Source: a virus. Taken from it: DNA of 64,000 nt. Numbering within the stretch: position 1 is the first letter of the stretch; every line of letters begins with the position of its first letter. Shown here piece by piece: positions 15,960 to 24,597 of the stretch. The stretch spans positions 62,001 to 126,000 of the IMG/VR virus record IMGVR_UViG_3300028800_000061. One strand, given 5' to 3'. The notes under the pieces are model-generated. The model saw only the letters and a program-made list of their open reading frames with translations, was not told where the DNA came from and ran no database searches. Position numbers and translations under genes: made by a program.

Positions 15960-16928
15960 ATGGCAGCACGAGCAGCAATAGCGAAAGAAATCGCGACACC
16001 CTTCAGAGCACCGGCAGGCGACAGTGAGCCGCCTGCCGGCGTGAGGAAACCCGCCTCAGTCAAACTCGCCGCCGCAGCCACAATCGCCGCCAACCCCGAG
16101 CTCCCCGGGCTGGAAGCCGAGTGGATGCTGGTCACACCGGAGCAAGCTGCGGAGTGGCTGGCCGAGTGGAACGAAAGCAACAGATCACGTCGCGACGACC
16201 ACTCCGAAGCGCAGCACCGGGACATGCTCAACGGCGACTGGATGATCAACGGCGCCACCCTCGTGTTCGATCCGGACGGCAACATGCTCGACGGCCAGCA
16301 CCGTTGCGAAGCCATCGTCAAAGCCGCCCAGGCCCAGTGGTCACTCATCGTCCGGGGCATCCCCAAAGAAGCTCAGACGACCATGGACAGCAACACCCCC
16401 CGCAGGCCGGGCGACCGGTTCGCGTTCGATCGCGTCCCCCACCCGACCGTCGTCGCGGCGCTGGCCCGCCGCTGGTGGGCATGGGAACGCGGTGAGCGCG
16501 CCCAGATCGGCCACGCCCGGCCTACCCACCGGGAGATCCTGCACGCGCACCGCGACCACAGCGAGCAGATCCTCGCCGCGGCCGAGTTCGCCGCGGCGGC
16601 ACGCTCAGTGAAAGAGCTGCGCAAGGCAACCACCACGGTGTGGGGCACAGCGTTCCTGATTTTCACTGAGACATCCGACCAGGCAACGGCCCGGTTCTTC
16701 CTCGAGCACGTCCTCTCCGGCGAGGACCTCGGCAAGGGCAACCCGATGCTGGCGCTGCGGAACCGGCTCATGTCCGCCGCAGTCCCCCCCGGCGAAGCGC
16801 TCGGCGAAGTCAAACTGCTGTACCTGTTCATCGCCGCATGGAACCTCTTCCGGGGCGGCCAGACCGTTGAGCGACTGCAACTCCCCAAATACGGGGTGTC
16901 CGGAAAGAACTTCCCAGAGCCATACTGA
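15960..16928 (+). CDS. DGQHR-motif (ParB-like) protein
   Basis: A 322-aa protein with AAGGAGAA before ATG 15960. Residues about 70-130 contain HRDMLNGDWMINGATLVFDP and MLDGQHRCEAIV: the DGQHR motif of ParB-like/DndB-like domains, where this loop binds nucleotide. No C-terminal DNA-binding HTH is evident. Phage ParB-like proteins have been linked to nuclease or methyltransferase-associated roles; the exact activity here is unknown. Confidence 0.65.
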   Translation: MAARAAIAKEIATPFRAPAGDSEPPAGVRKPASVKLAAAATIAANPELPGLEAEWMLVTPEQAAEWLAEWNESNRSRRDDHSEAQHRDMLNGDWMINGATLVFDPDGNMLDGQHRCEAIVKAAQAQWSLIVRGIPKEAQTTMDSNTPRRPGDRFAFDRVPHPTVVAALARRWWAWERGERAQIGHARPTHREILHAHRDHSEQILAAAEFAAAARSVKELRKATTTVWGTAFLIFTETSDQATARFFLEHVLSGEDLGKGNPMLALRNRLMSAAVPPGEALGEVKLLYLFIAAWNLFRGGQTVERLQLPKYGVSGKNFPEPY

Positions 16929-17010
16929 TCACCATCTGATTCGTCGCGGGTTTAGCCCCCCGGCGCCCGCGGCGGCGCAACCCCCCATGTGGCGGGCGGG
17001 TTGCGAAGGT

Positions 17011-17047
17011 CCCCGGCAGGGCTACATCTCCCGTGACCCTGCCGGGG
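17011..17047 (+). terminator. Hairpin terminator after the DGQHR gene
   Basis: A perfect 11-bp stem CCCCGGCAGGG/CCCTGCCGGGG around a 15-base loop, 80 bases after the stop. No T-run follows, which is usual for actinomycete terminators. Confidence 0.6.
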
Positions 17048-17428
17048 GCCGCACCGCATACAAGGTCATACCGCCGTAACTGAACGGTGACCGCAGGTCA
17101 GTAATCTCCTGACAGGCCGGAAACGTCCAGTTAGTAGCGGGCAGCCTCACATGCCAGCGCACCCCTGGGATGCACCCCCGGGACTGCGCTTCGAGCCGCC
17201 ACCCTGATGACACCAGGACAGGACCCTTGACCGGCCACAATAACGCCCCGACTCCAGTAGCGGAACCACCAACCCCGCAATGGTCCCAATCCGCACAGCA
17301 ACAACAAGCTGGCCTCGACGCACTGGTGGACACCGCGGTCGGTGCCGCGCTGACCCGCCCGTTCGCCTCAATCACTTTGCCGGCATCGAATCCAGGGTCA
17401 CGCCGGCGTAGAAACCAGGAGACATCTC
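17048..17428 (+). other. Gene-poor stretch before the polysaccharide genes
   Basis: The GT2 frame stays open backwards to 17170 without a stop. Codons from TTG 17227 to about 17390 (Pro/Gln-rich, then GLDALVDTAVGAALTRPFAS) look partly coding, with GGACAGGA upstream. This could be a small separate gene or an extended N-terminus of the synthase, but coding quality drops after 17390. I cannot decide. Confidence 0.35.
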
Positions 17429-17548
17429 GTGCGCGCGTTCCTGCCCACCCTCATGATGATCACGCTCGGGTCGGTGGCTGTGACGGCGATAGTCGTGGTG
17501 CTGGCCCGGCACACATGGCGCCGCGGCAAATCACTCCGGGAGCCCTGA
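17429..17548 (+). CDS. 39-aa membrane peptide
   Basis: GTG 17429 follows AGGAGA at ideal spacing. The peptide has one membrane helix (LMMITLGSVAVTAIVVVLA) and a basic tail (RHTWRRGKSLREP). It overlaps the GT2 start at 17515 in another frame. Possibly a small subunit or regulator of the synthase; function unknown. Confidence 0.5.
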   Translation: MRAFLPTLMMITLGSVAVTAIVVVLARHTWRRGKSLREP

Positions 17549-18948
17549 ACGCCCACTACAACATCCCGGTCTGCTCCCTGCGTCGACGGGAGGCCCGCGG
17601 CATCATCCTGACGTCGATCCTTCTCGCAGGCATGGGAGTTCGCTTCGGGTTCCTGGTCGCCTCGTACCCTGCGTTCTGGCCGCTAGAGGCTGTCTGGCTG
17701 GTGCCGCTCGCCAGCATGGCATTCCAGTGGACGGTGTCATGGCGTGACCGGCCCGTGGCTCCTGATCCCCGGGTGGAGCGCTGGCTCGCGCGTCTCAACG
17801 TCACGGTCAACATTCCTGTCTACAACGAGGACCCCGCGCTCCTTGACCGATGCTTGTTCGCGCTCATCAACCAGTCCAGGCCACCTCAGAGAATCGACGT
17901 GGTCGATGATGGCTCGAAACTCGACTACACCCTCCTGCGATCCCATTGGGAACGGCAGTGGCCAGGTGGCCCTGAAATCCGGTGGTTCCGCCAAGCAAAC
18001 GCCGGGAAGAAGCATGCGCAATCCCTGACGTTCGCCAGCGCTCCCAACGCCGACGTCTTCGTGATCATCGACTCAGATACCTGCCTTGACCACCGGGCGC
18101 TAGAGGAAGGGCTGCGGCCGTTCGCCAACCGCAGCGTCGCCTCGGTGGCAGGCATCGAGCTCGCGATGAACGCGGCCAAGAACTGGCTCACCAGGACTGT
18201 CAGCGTCCGCGCCCTGTTTTTCCAGATGCTCCCCTGCGCCGCGCAATCGGCAGTAGGTGACGTGCTCATCAACAGGGGTGCGTTCTTCCTGATCCGGGCT
18301 TCGGTTGTCCGAGAGTATCTGCGGGCATACCTGGACGAGACGTTCCTTGGCCGGCCGATAAAGCTCGGCGATGACGCTGCGCTCACCCTGTTCGCCCGGG
18401 CGAGTGGCCGGACCGTGCAGCAGTCCACCTCGTTCGGCCTCACCATGTACCCAGAGACCCTCTCGCACCACTTGCGGCAGTGGACTAGGTGGATGCGCGG
18501 CTCCACAATCCGGACCGTGTGGCGGCTCCGGTATCTCTCCCCGCTGACTTTCGGCTGGTGGTTCAGCGTGCTGGGGGTCTACTCGCTCTGCATGTCTACA
18601 GCTTTCCCGGTGATGCTCACCGTCATGTGGCCGAACTCCGAGCGGGCTATCGAGTACGTGATCGCGGTCATGATCCTCTGGGGTTACGTTTACGGCCTGC
18701 GGTCCTTGTCGATCCGCCGCAGCGACCAGACCTTGGCCTACCAGATCGGATCCTTGCTGGCTTATCCGTCAGTGCTCCTATGGGGACTCTTTGTGCTGCG
18801 CCCACTCCGGTTCTACGGCACGTGCACATTCCTCAAGCAGAACTGGGTGACGCGCGTCAACGGCGCTGAGATCGTCTTGGCTCCCCAGGCGCCAGAGCCT
18901 CACGCCGCCGGCGCACCGGAAGCGGCCACAGCCGGCGTTGCCCCATGA
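17515..18948 (+). CDS. GT2 polysaccharide synthase, hyaluronan-synthase-like
   Basis: A 477-aa membrane glycosyltransferase. Two N-terminal membrane helices (about 29-75), then the GT2 domain: NIPVYNED (99-106), VVDDGS, IDSDT (the metal-binding DxD-like site), GDDAALT, and QWTRWMRGS, the processive QxxRW motif. Three or four membrane helices follow. This order matches hyaluronan, chitin and cellulose-type synthases, closest in layout to HasA/NodC. ATG 17515 gives the usual length. Its stop overlaps the GH26 gene (ATGA). It likely makes and exports a surface polysaccharide; the sugar cannot be told from sequence. Confidence 0.85.
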   Translation: MAPRQITPGALNAHYNIPVCSLRRREARGIILTSILLAGMGVRFGFLVASYPAFWPLEAVWLVPLASMAFQWTVSWRDRPVAPDPRVERWLARLNVTVNIPVYNEDPALLDRCLFALINQSRPPQRIDVVDDGSKLDYTLLRSHWERQWPGGPEIRWFRQANAGKKHAQSLTFASAPNADVFVIIDSDTCLDHRALEEGLRPFANRSVASVAGIELAMNAAKNWLTRTVSVRALFFQMLPCAAQSAVGDVLINRGAFFLIRASVVREYLRAYLDETFLGRPIKLGDDAALTLFARASGRTVQQSTSFGLTMYPETLSHHLRQWTRWMRGSTIRTVWRLRYLSPLTFGWWFSVLGVYSLCMSTAFPVMLTVMWPNSERAIEYVIAVMILWGYVYGLRSLSIRRSDQTLAYQIGSLLAYPSVLLWGLFVLRPLRFYGTCTFLKQNWVTRVNGAEIVLAPQAPEPHAAGAPEAATAGVAP

Positions 18949-19910
18949 AGCGGCGCAGCGTAGGAGCCGCCACGGTGATCGTGATCCCTGCCGCGCTGCT
19001 AGGGGTGTTCGCCGCGCTGGTAGTCGCACATCATGTGACCCAGCCGGGCATCTATACCGCACCGGCGCCTGGCACTCCCGTTCACGCCACCGCAGCCCAA
19101 GGGCGATACGTAGGCGTCTATGAGCCCGGCTCTCCAGGCTCCTACGCGCCAGTTCGGGCATTCGAGGCGACATCTGGCGTCAGGCCCAACCTTGCGCTCT
19201 ACTACAGCAGTTGGTGGGAGCCGTTCCGTTTGCAGTTCGCTAAGGCTGCCTACACGAACGGCGCCATGCCGTTCGTGCAGATGATCCCCCATGGCCGGGG
19301 CGTGTCCGTGGACAGGGTTGCCCAAGGTCAGTACGACGGATACCTGCGGACCTTCGCCGAGCAGGTCAGGCGGTACGGTCATCCGGTCGTTCTGGGCTTC
19401 GCCGCCGAAGCCAACGGGTCCTGGTACAACTGGGGCTTCAAGCATCTCTCACCGAAGGTGTGGATCGCAGCGTGGCGGCACGTAGTGACCGTCTTCCGGG
19501 AGCAGGGCGCTGACAACGTCACCTGGCTGTGGACCATAAACCGCAGCGGGAAGCGCACTGGCCCGGTCCGCGACTGGTGGCCCGGCTCCACATACGTCAA
19601 CTGGATAGGCATCGACGGCTACCTCGAGGAACCGCCGTCTACATTCAGCGGCGTGTTCGCGCCGACCATCGCCCAAGTCCGCCAGTTCAGTAACGACCCC
19701 ATACTGCTCGCCGAAACGGCAGTCGGCCCGCTCGCGGACCCAGCAGGGAAGATCCCCGGGATGTTCGACAGCATCCGGGCCGATCACCTGCTCGGGCTGG
19801 TCTGGTTCGACAAGGCCCAGCACAACGGTGTCTACCACCAGGACTGGCGACTAGAGGATGATCCGCCAGCACTCGCCGTCTTCCGGAAGGCTGCCAATAA
19901 CTTCAAATAA
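18945..19910 (+). CDS. GH26-like secreted glycoside hydrolase
   Basis: A 321-aa protein with an N-terminal signal anchor (about residues 8-30). The catalytic domain has the GH26 layout: FAAEANGSWYNWG with the acid/base Glu at about 155, and PILLAETAVG with the nucleophile Glu at about 257. GH26 enzymes cut beta-mannans and related beta-glucans. Translational coupling to the GT2 synthase suggests it trims or releases the polymer made by that enzyme, outside the membrane. Confidence 0.8.
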   Translation: MKRRSVGAATVIVIPAALLGVFAALVVAHHVTQPGIYTAPAPGTPVHATAAQGRYVGVYEPGSPGSYAPVRAFEATSGVRPNLALYYSSWWEPFRLQFAKAAYTNGAMPFVQMIPHGRGVSVDRVAQGQYDGYLRTFAEQVRRYGHPVVLGFAAEANGSWYNWGFKHLSPKVWIAAWRHVVTVFREQGADNVTWLWTINRSGKRTGPVRDWWPGSTYVNWIGIDGYLEEPPSTFSGVFAPTIAQVRQFSNDPILLAETAVGPLADPAGKIPGMFDSIRADHLLGLVWFDKAQHNGVYHQDWRLEDDPPALAVFRKAANNFK

Positions 19911-20098
19911 CCGGGACCAGGCCGCGCCCTGGCAGGAATTCAGTCATACGGCCCCTTTGGGCTTGTTAGGTCCAATGTGCCGCCGAATGACCCAGCGAAT
20001 CCCTGTAGCAGGCGGTATGGCGCTATTCTTTGACCGCCCGCAAGGTGTAACAGGTGCGATGCAGTGAATGGTCTCACGGGGCAGGGGGTGAGCATTCC

Positions 20099-21598
20099 GT
20101 GACCGTGGCAACGGTAACTCAGGCGTACAAGTACGAGCTGGACCCAACCCCCTCACAGGCGCGGATGTTCGCCTCCCATGCTGGTGGGGCCAGGTTCGCG
20201 TACAACTGGGGTATCGCCACGATCATTGCCGCACTGGATGCGCGGCAAGCTGAGAAGGACGCGGGCGCCGAGCCGACCGTTCCGGTGCCCGCCCACTTCG
20301 AGTTGTGCAAGATGTGGACGGTGTGGAAGGACACCGCCGAGTGGACCGACCGCGCTACCGGGAATGTCACTGATGGTGTGGGGTGGGTCGGGGAGAACTT
20401 CGTCGGCACGTACCAGGCGGCGTTGCGTGATGCGGCCGGCGCATGGAAAGCGTTCTTCGCGTCCCGTTCGGGGAAGCGGAAAGGCCGGCGGGTCGGCCGG
20501 CCCCGTTTCCGATCGAAAGGAAAGGCCCGGGAGTCCTTCCAGGTCCACGGCGCCGTGTTCCGGCTGGCGCCCGGGCCTTCGGCCAAGTACCCGGGCACAC
20601 GGCGGGTCCGCGCGCACACACCAGCGCCGATGGCCTCGTACATAATGCTGCCGAAGATCGGCCCGGTCCGCTCGCACGAGTCGACACGGAAACTGCGCCG
20701 CAGGATTGACAACGGCACCGCGAGGATTGTCCGCGGCACCGTAGCGAAAAACGCCGCAGGCCGGTGGCACATCGCGATCACCGCCGAGGTGCAACGGGAC
20801 GTGCGGCTGAAGCCGTCTGCCCGGCAGCTGGCGGGCGGCATCATCGGTGTCGACTTGGGTGTGCGGGACACGATCACTTTGTCCACCGGGGAGTCTGTGA
20901 AGAACCCAGCTCACCTTGAGCGCTCGCTGCGCCGGCTGGCGGCCGCGCAGCAAACTGTCGCCCGGCGTACCAGGATCGGCCGGCCGTCCTCGGCGCGGCG
21001 GTTGAAAGCTGTCGAGCGGGTCGGCCGGATCCACACCCGGGTCAGTAATCTCCGGCAGGATTACCTGCACAACCTGTCCACCCGGCTGATCCACGAGCAT
21101 GCTGGCATCGGGGTGGAAGGTTTCGACCTGCAGCAAGTTGCAGCCCGCGGCGGCAGGAGCGTGCCCCGGCGGGTGCGACAGGTGCGGAACAGGCTCCTGG
21201 CCGGATCCGCACTCGGAATGTTCCGCTGGCAACTGCAATCGAAAAGCGCCTGGTACGGGTGCCAGGTGCTGGTCACCGGCGCGCAAGCACCGTCGGGCAG
21301 GACATGCTCCCGGTGCGGGACGGCAAAAGCCACGCCGATCCCGCCCCATCTGGAGCTGTTCCGGTGCCCGCAGTGCGGCCACGTCCAGGATCGGCGGCTT
21401 AACACTGCCCTGGTTCTGGCGCAGTTCGCGCGTGAAACGAAAACGACGTCCGGGACTGGCTCGGAGTCGCTAAACGCCCGTGGAGAGGATGTAAGCCCCG
21501 GGCCCGTCCGCAAGGGCAGGACCGGGCGATCCTCGTTGAAGCGGGAAGCCCGCCCCAGGGGGCAACCCTCGGGTAAGACGGGCACCCCCAGCACGTAA
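20099..21598 (+). CDS. tnpB: TnpB RNA-guided nuclease (IS200/IS605 or IS607 group)
   Basis: A 499-aa protein. N-terminal QAYKYELDPTPSQARMFASH is the usual TnpB start. RuvC residues are all present: GVDLGVRD (Asp about 252), VEGFDL (Glu about 340), DRRLNTA (Asp about 431). The zinc finger CSRCG...CPQCG is intact. TnpB proteins are RNA-guided DNA nucleases that help keep their transposon. No TnpA transposase is adjacent, so this is a stand-alone copy. GTG 20099 was chosen for the GGGGG site and the canonical N-terminus. Confidence 0.9.
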   Translation: MTVATVTQAYKYELDPTPSQARMFASHAGGARFAYNWGIATIIAALDARQAEKDAGAEPTVPVPAHFELCKMWTVWKDTAEWTDRATGNVTDGVGWVGENFVGTYQAALRDAAGAWKAFFASRSGKRKGRRVGRPRFRSKGKARESFQVHGAVFRLAPGPSAKYPGTRRVRAHTPAPMASYIMLPKIGPVRSHESTRKLRRRIDNGTARIVRGTVAKNAAGRWHIAITAEVQRDVRLKPSARQLAGGIIGVDLGVRDTITLSTGESVKNPAHLERSLRRLAAAQQTVARRTRIGRPSSARRLKAVERVGRIHTRVSNLRQDYLHNLSTRLIHEHAGIGVEGFDLQQVAARGGRSVPRRVRQVRNRLLAGSALGMFRWQLQSKSAWYGCQVLVTGAQAPSGRTCSRCGTAKATPIPPHLELFRCPQCGHVQDRRLNTALVLAQFARETKTTSGTGSESLNARGEDVSPGPVRKGRTGRSSLKREARPRGQPSGKTGTPST

Positions 21599-21954
21599 GG
21601 GCTGGGCGTCCCCAACCACCTGCCGAAAAGCAGGCAGCACAACTCAACAGAGGCAAGCGCAGACGTTCGACCGGTGGGCGAGGGGAGGCTCGCGAATCCC
21701 CTGCTGGCTACTGCTGATGTCCGGGACGAGGGGCCTAGCGCAGGTAACGTCCCATGCCGGCCATGCTGGGCGAGAGGGAGATCACCAGTCACGGGGGTGA
21801 GAGGTGTAGCAGTGGTGCCCCGCGTGGCCCGGGCCGCTCACACGGAGGGGATGCGGGGAAGTGAACGACTTGCCTGGTACCGGGATGAGGGCATCGGCAC
21901 ATTGCTGGGGCTGAGAGCAGTGGCAGCAGGCCGGCGGCGAGAGCAGTAGAGACA
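21599..21954 (+). mobile_element. Probable TnpB right flank / omega-RNA region
   Basis: This stretch follows tnpB and has several short hairpin arms (GGGGAGGCTCGCGAATCCCC near 21683; GGGACG...CGTCCC near 21721-21753). In TnpB elements the guide RNA scaffold lies at the 3' end of the gene and runs to the right end. A 91-codon open frame here (21674-21949) is probably not a protein. The exact element ends were not found. Confidence 0.4.
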
Positions 21955-22005
21955 CAAAAAAGGCCGCCCCTGCTACCCGGCACGAAGCCAGGTAGCAGGG
22001 GCGGC
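21955..22005 (-). terminator. Strong intrinsic terminator of the late operon
   Basis: On the minus strand, a 15-bp perfect stem (21991-22005 with 21963-21977) is followed by seven T. It lies 23 bases after the last late gene and is the clearest factor-independent terminator in the window. Confidence 0.9.
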
Positions 22006-22027
22006 AGAGAGTAAGCGGTGCCTGTGG

Positions 22028-22411
22028 TCAGCTGGTAGCCGACTCCGGTGGTGGGATGACGCTAGGCGGGTTCAGCTTGGCCACAGGCGTGATGGCTTGA
22101 CGGAGCACCAAGGACAGCACCAAGGACAACGCCGGCACCGCGGTGCCGATCTGATCCGCTGTCAGGTGCAAACCAAACGCCGCCGCTGCTGTGGCGATCG
22201 TGGCCACCGCACCGGTCACCACGGGAACGCTCGCCGGCCTGGCCGCGGCCGCCGCGATGAGAGCAAGAACGGCCGTGGCCGCAGTGGTCACCGCACCGGT
22301 TTGGGTGGCCGTCAGGTGCAGGCCAAACGCGACAGCGGCAGCGATCACACTGTTGACACCGCCGACGATAACCGCCGGCTCGTTTCGGATCTCGGTGAGT
22401 AGTTTGTTCAC
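22028..22411 (-). CDS. Membrane protein with an internal duplication (holin candidate)
   Basis: A 127-aa protein, last of the late operon. Two related halves repeat AFGLHLTA(T/D)Q, each followed by an Ala/Leu/Val-rich membrane segment. Small hydrophobic proteins in this position, next to peptidase and lysozyme genes, are often holins. GTG 22411 has the GGAGGC start context shared by several late genes. Holin is an inference from position and hydrophobicity. Confidence 0.65.
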   Translation of the reverse strand: MNKLLTEIRNEPAVIVGGVNSVIAAAVAFGLHLTATQTGAVTTAATAVLALIAAAAARPASVPVVTGAVATIATAAAAFGLHLTADQIGTAVPALSLVLSLVLRQAITPVAKLNPPSVIPPPESATS

Positions 22412-22424
22412 ATGCCTCCGGGGA

Positions 22425-23300
22425 TCAGATGTGGAGTTGCCGGAAATCGCACCAGTGACCTAGCGCGGCGAACGTGGACAAGTGCGCCCGGCCATCACCA
22501 TCCGCTCCCCACGACGTCGACCAGGAGTTGCGGAACCGGATGGTGGTGCGTTGCAGATCGAGGCGGCCGAGCAGATCAAACTGGACGTTCTCGATCGTGT
22601 GCCAGTACGTTTCGTGGCCACCGACGACACCGCCGGCGATATCCCCGGCCAGATGGGTCAGTGATCCGTCGCCGTCGATGAACCCGTCATCGTCTGGGGT
22701 CATCCACGCTGCCAGCCACGGCTGGCCGACGATCAGCCCGCCGTCCTGCATCAGGGACACGATGTTCTCGGCGCCGTGCGCGATTTTGTGGCCGGCGATC
22801 ATCGCTGTGGTTTCGAGCATCTGGCAGACAGCGACACCGCTGGATCCGCAGTCCTCCGGCGGCCACTCTGATGCCGGGTTGCCGGTTTCCATCGTGAGCG
22901 CGTGGTACAGCTTGATGGCAAACTTCTCATCTGCTGCCGGGTCCTGGGTGATGCCGTATTCGGTCAGTTTCGCTTCCGGCAGAATCCCGGCCAGCGCCGC
23001 GGTGGTCGCGTTAGCGACACACGATCCGAGAGAGTCTGCTTTCGGCGCACCGGGCACCAGCTCAGATGTGTCGATGCCCTGGGCGATCAGGTCCTCTTGA
23101 TCCAGGACTGGGATGCGTGGCGGGTGCGCGACCGGTTTGAGTTCGCTTTCACCGCGGTGGAAATGCAGCCTGGCGAGCGACGATGGCGGCTCGGCGACAT
23201 GCAAACGGCCGAACTTGGTTGCGGACAGCGTTAACAGCCCCTTCCTGGGGATGAGGGCAGGTTCGGGTGGCGCGGGGAATGAGGGGAAGGCGGACAGCAC
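22425..23300 (-). CDS. Papain-like (C1) cysteine peptidase
   Basis: About 270-291 aa. The papain triad is visible: SLGSCVANATTAALAG with the active Cys, GGHETYWHT with the His, and FRNSWSTSWG with the Asn, in that order. GTG 23300 and CTG 23237 (behind AGGAAGGGG) are both possible starts; the longer frame upstream is not convincing. C1 peptidases appear in some phage lysis or tail cassettes, where they may cut peptidoglycan cross-bridges or host proteins. Here it sits between a holin candidate and a GH25 lysozyme. Confidence 0.75.
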   Translation of the reverse strand: MLSAFPSFPAPPEPALIPRKGLLTLSATKFGRLHVAEPPSSLARLHFHRGESELKPVAHPPRIPVLDQEDLIAQGIDTSELVPGAPKADSLGSCVANATTAALAGILPEAKLTEYGITQDPAADEKFAIKLYHALTMETGNPASEWPPEDCGSSGVAVCQMLETTAMIAGHKIAHGAENIVSLMQDGGLIVGQPWLAAWMTPDDDGFIDGDGSLTHLAGDIAGGVVGGHETYWHTIENVQFDLLGRLDLQRTTIRFRNSWSTSWGADGDGRAHLSTFAALGHWCDFRQLHI

Positions 23301-23422
23301 CCTGGCCCCCGGGCGCGCTAAAGGGGGTGGGGGGTAGATGTCGCGGTGCGGGCCGCCGGGGATGAGAGGACCAACGAGACTGCGAGCGGGCAATCGGGGA
23401 CGAGAGGCCGCAGGGAGGTGGG

Positions 23423-23644
23423 TCAGGCGCTGATCGTGTACGACGTTCCAGCGCCGCCGGCTGCACCGATGCTGTAGTTGCTGCTGTACCAGGTGACAGC
23501 CGGGTAGGTGTGCGGCCACGGGTGCACGCAGGTGTGGTGATGGCAGCCGTGGCATGCCGGCTGGCCGGCCAGTGCAGTACGCAAGTTCGCGATCTCCTCG
23601 CGCAGGGCTGCGACTTCGGCGGTCAGGTCCTGCTTTCCGCTCAT
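23423..23644 (-). CDS. Hypothetical protein with coiled coil, 73 aa
   Basis: Residues 5-27 form a heptad coiled coil (LTAEVAALREEIANLRTAL), followed by CHGCHHHTCVHPW, a Cys/His cluster able to bind metal, and a Gly/Ser-rich tail. Between the peptidase and endolysin genes. Small trimeric fibre-like or structural proteins look similar; not recognised. Confidence 0.6.
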   Translation of the reverse strand: MSGKQDLTAEVAALREEIANLRTALAGQPACHGCHHHTCVHPWPHTYPAVTWYSSNYSIGAAGGAGTSYTISA

Positions 23645-23664
23645 GATGTTTCCGTTTTCCTTTC

Positions 23665-24597
23665 TCAGATCAGCGCAACAGCACCGGCGACATCGGAATC
23701 GCTGGTGACAGCGAGGGTGATGAACGCGCTTGTCTTCCCCGCTGGAATGGCCACGTCCTGATTGCCGCGGCTGGCGAACACAAGCTCGTAGCCGGGTTTG
23801 CCATCGACGAAATCCACATCTGCCTTGCCGGGGGCGTTCAGGCAGACCCGGACACCTTTGGCGGCTGGGATGATCGGCACCGGGGTCGGTGTTCCGTGCG
23901 GCAAAAGAGGGAGCATGGGGTCCTCCATGGTCGTGATGAGCGATGGCCCGGCTGGTTTCGGGACGGGCACTGGTTTCGGGTGCGGCTTAGGTGCAGGTTT
24001 GCCGATCACGGCCCGCATGCCGGTGAGCGTGGTGAAGTTCGCTACATCCCGGTCGATAGGCCCGGTGATCGTGTGCTGGTGGATGGTCCACGCTTTCCAC
24101 GGCACTGGCACCCGCGGGAACCCGGGCGCGCTCGACGGGTCGGAAACCCACAGCGGGAACCGGCTCAGGTGCCGGCCGTAGGCCGCGGCGTAGCTGAGGT
24201 TGACGTACAGCACCGGTGCCCGGCCGGTGCGCTCTTGCAGCAACGCGAGCACTTCCGCTGCCCACCCGGCCACCTGGGCGCCTGTGCGGCCATCGGTGGT
24301 TTCCAGGTCGAGGCACACACCGTCGTGGTCCGTGAAACCGATACGGGTGAGCTCGGCGAGGAACAAGCCGGCAGATGCGGCCGCGCCGACTGCCGGGTGC
24401 CCGAACATGTACCCGATCCGGCCTTTGCTGTTGGCTCCGAGCCACGCCCAGTCGGCGCCCGCGTCAGGGTTGGTGTACGGGCCGGCCACTGATAGCTCGG
24501 TGATTTTCACGCCAGCCCAGGAGATCGCGCCGGCCTCAGCGCGCCACGCTCCTGGCGGCCCTTGGTAGCTTGATACGTCGACGCCGGGTAGGGTCAC
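23665..24597 (-). CDS. GH25 lysozyme, endolysin
   Basis: A 310-aa protein. GVDVSSYQG at residues 4-12 and CLDLETTDG carry the GH25 acidic residues; YMFGHP, PLWVSDP and IDRDVANF complete the fold (about residues 1-200). GH25 muramidases cut the glycan strand of peptidoglycan. A Pro/Lys linker leads to a C-terminal domain of about 85 residues that may bind the wall. GTG 24597 lies in the GGAGGCGTGTGA start context and overlaps the upstream stop; the longer frame upstream is a shadow. Confidence 0.85.
   Translation of the reverse strand: MTLPGVDVSSYQGPPGAWRAEAGAISWAGVKITELSVAGPYTNPDAGADWAWLGANSKGRIGYMFGHPAVGAAASAGLFLAELTRIGFTDHDGVCLDLETTDGRTGAQVAGWAAEVLALLQERTGRAPVLYVNLSYAAAYGRHLSRFPLWVSDPSSAPGFPRVPVPWKAWTIHQHTITGPIDRDVANFTTLTGMRAVIGKPAPKPHPKPVPVPKPAGPSLITTMEDPMLPLLPHGTPTPVPIIPAAKGVRVCLNAPGKADVDFVDGKPGYELVFASRGNQDVAIPAGKTSAFITLAVTSDSDVAGAVALI

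Noticed and set aside
21674-21949. 91-codon open frame after tnpB as a protein gene
   Set aside because: Lies in the structured flank of tnpB, with no ribosome site or domain; more likely RNA.
20099-21954. TnpB as part of an IStron with the capsid intron
   Set aside because: The intron is 24 kb away, compact and complete without TnpB.
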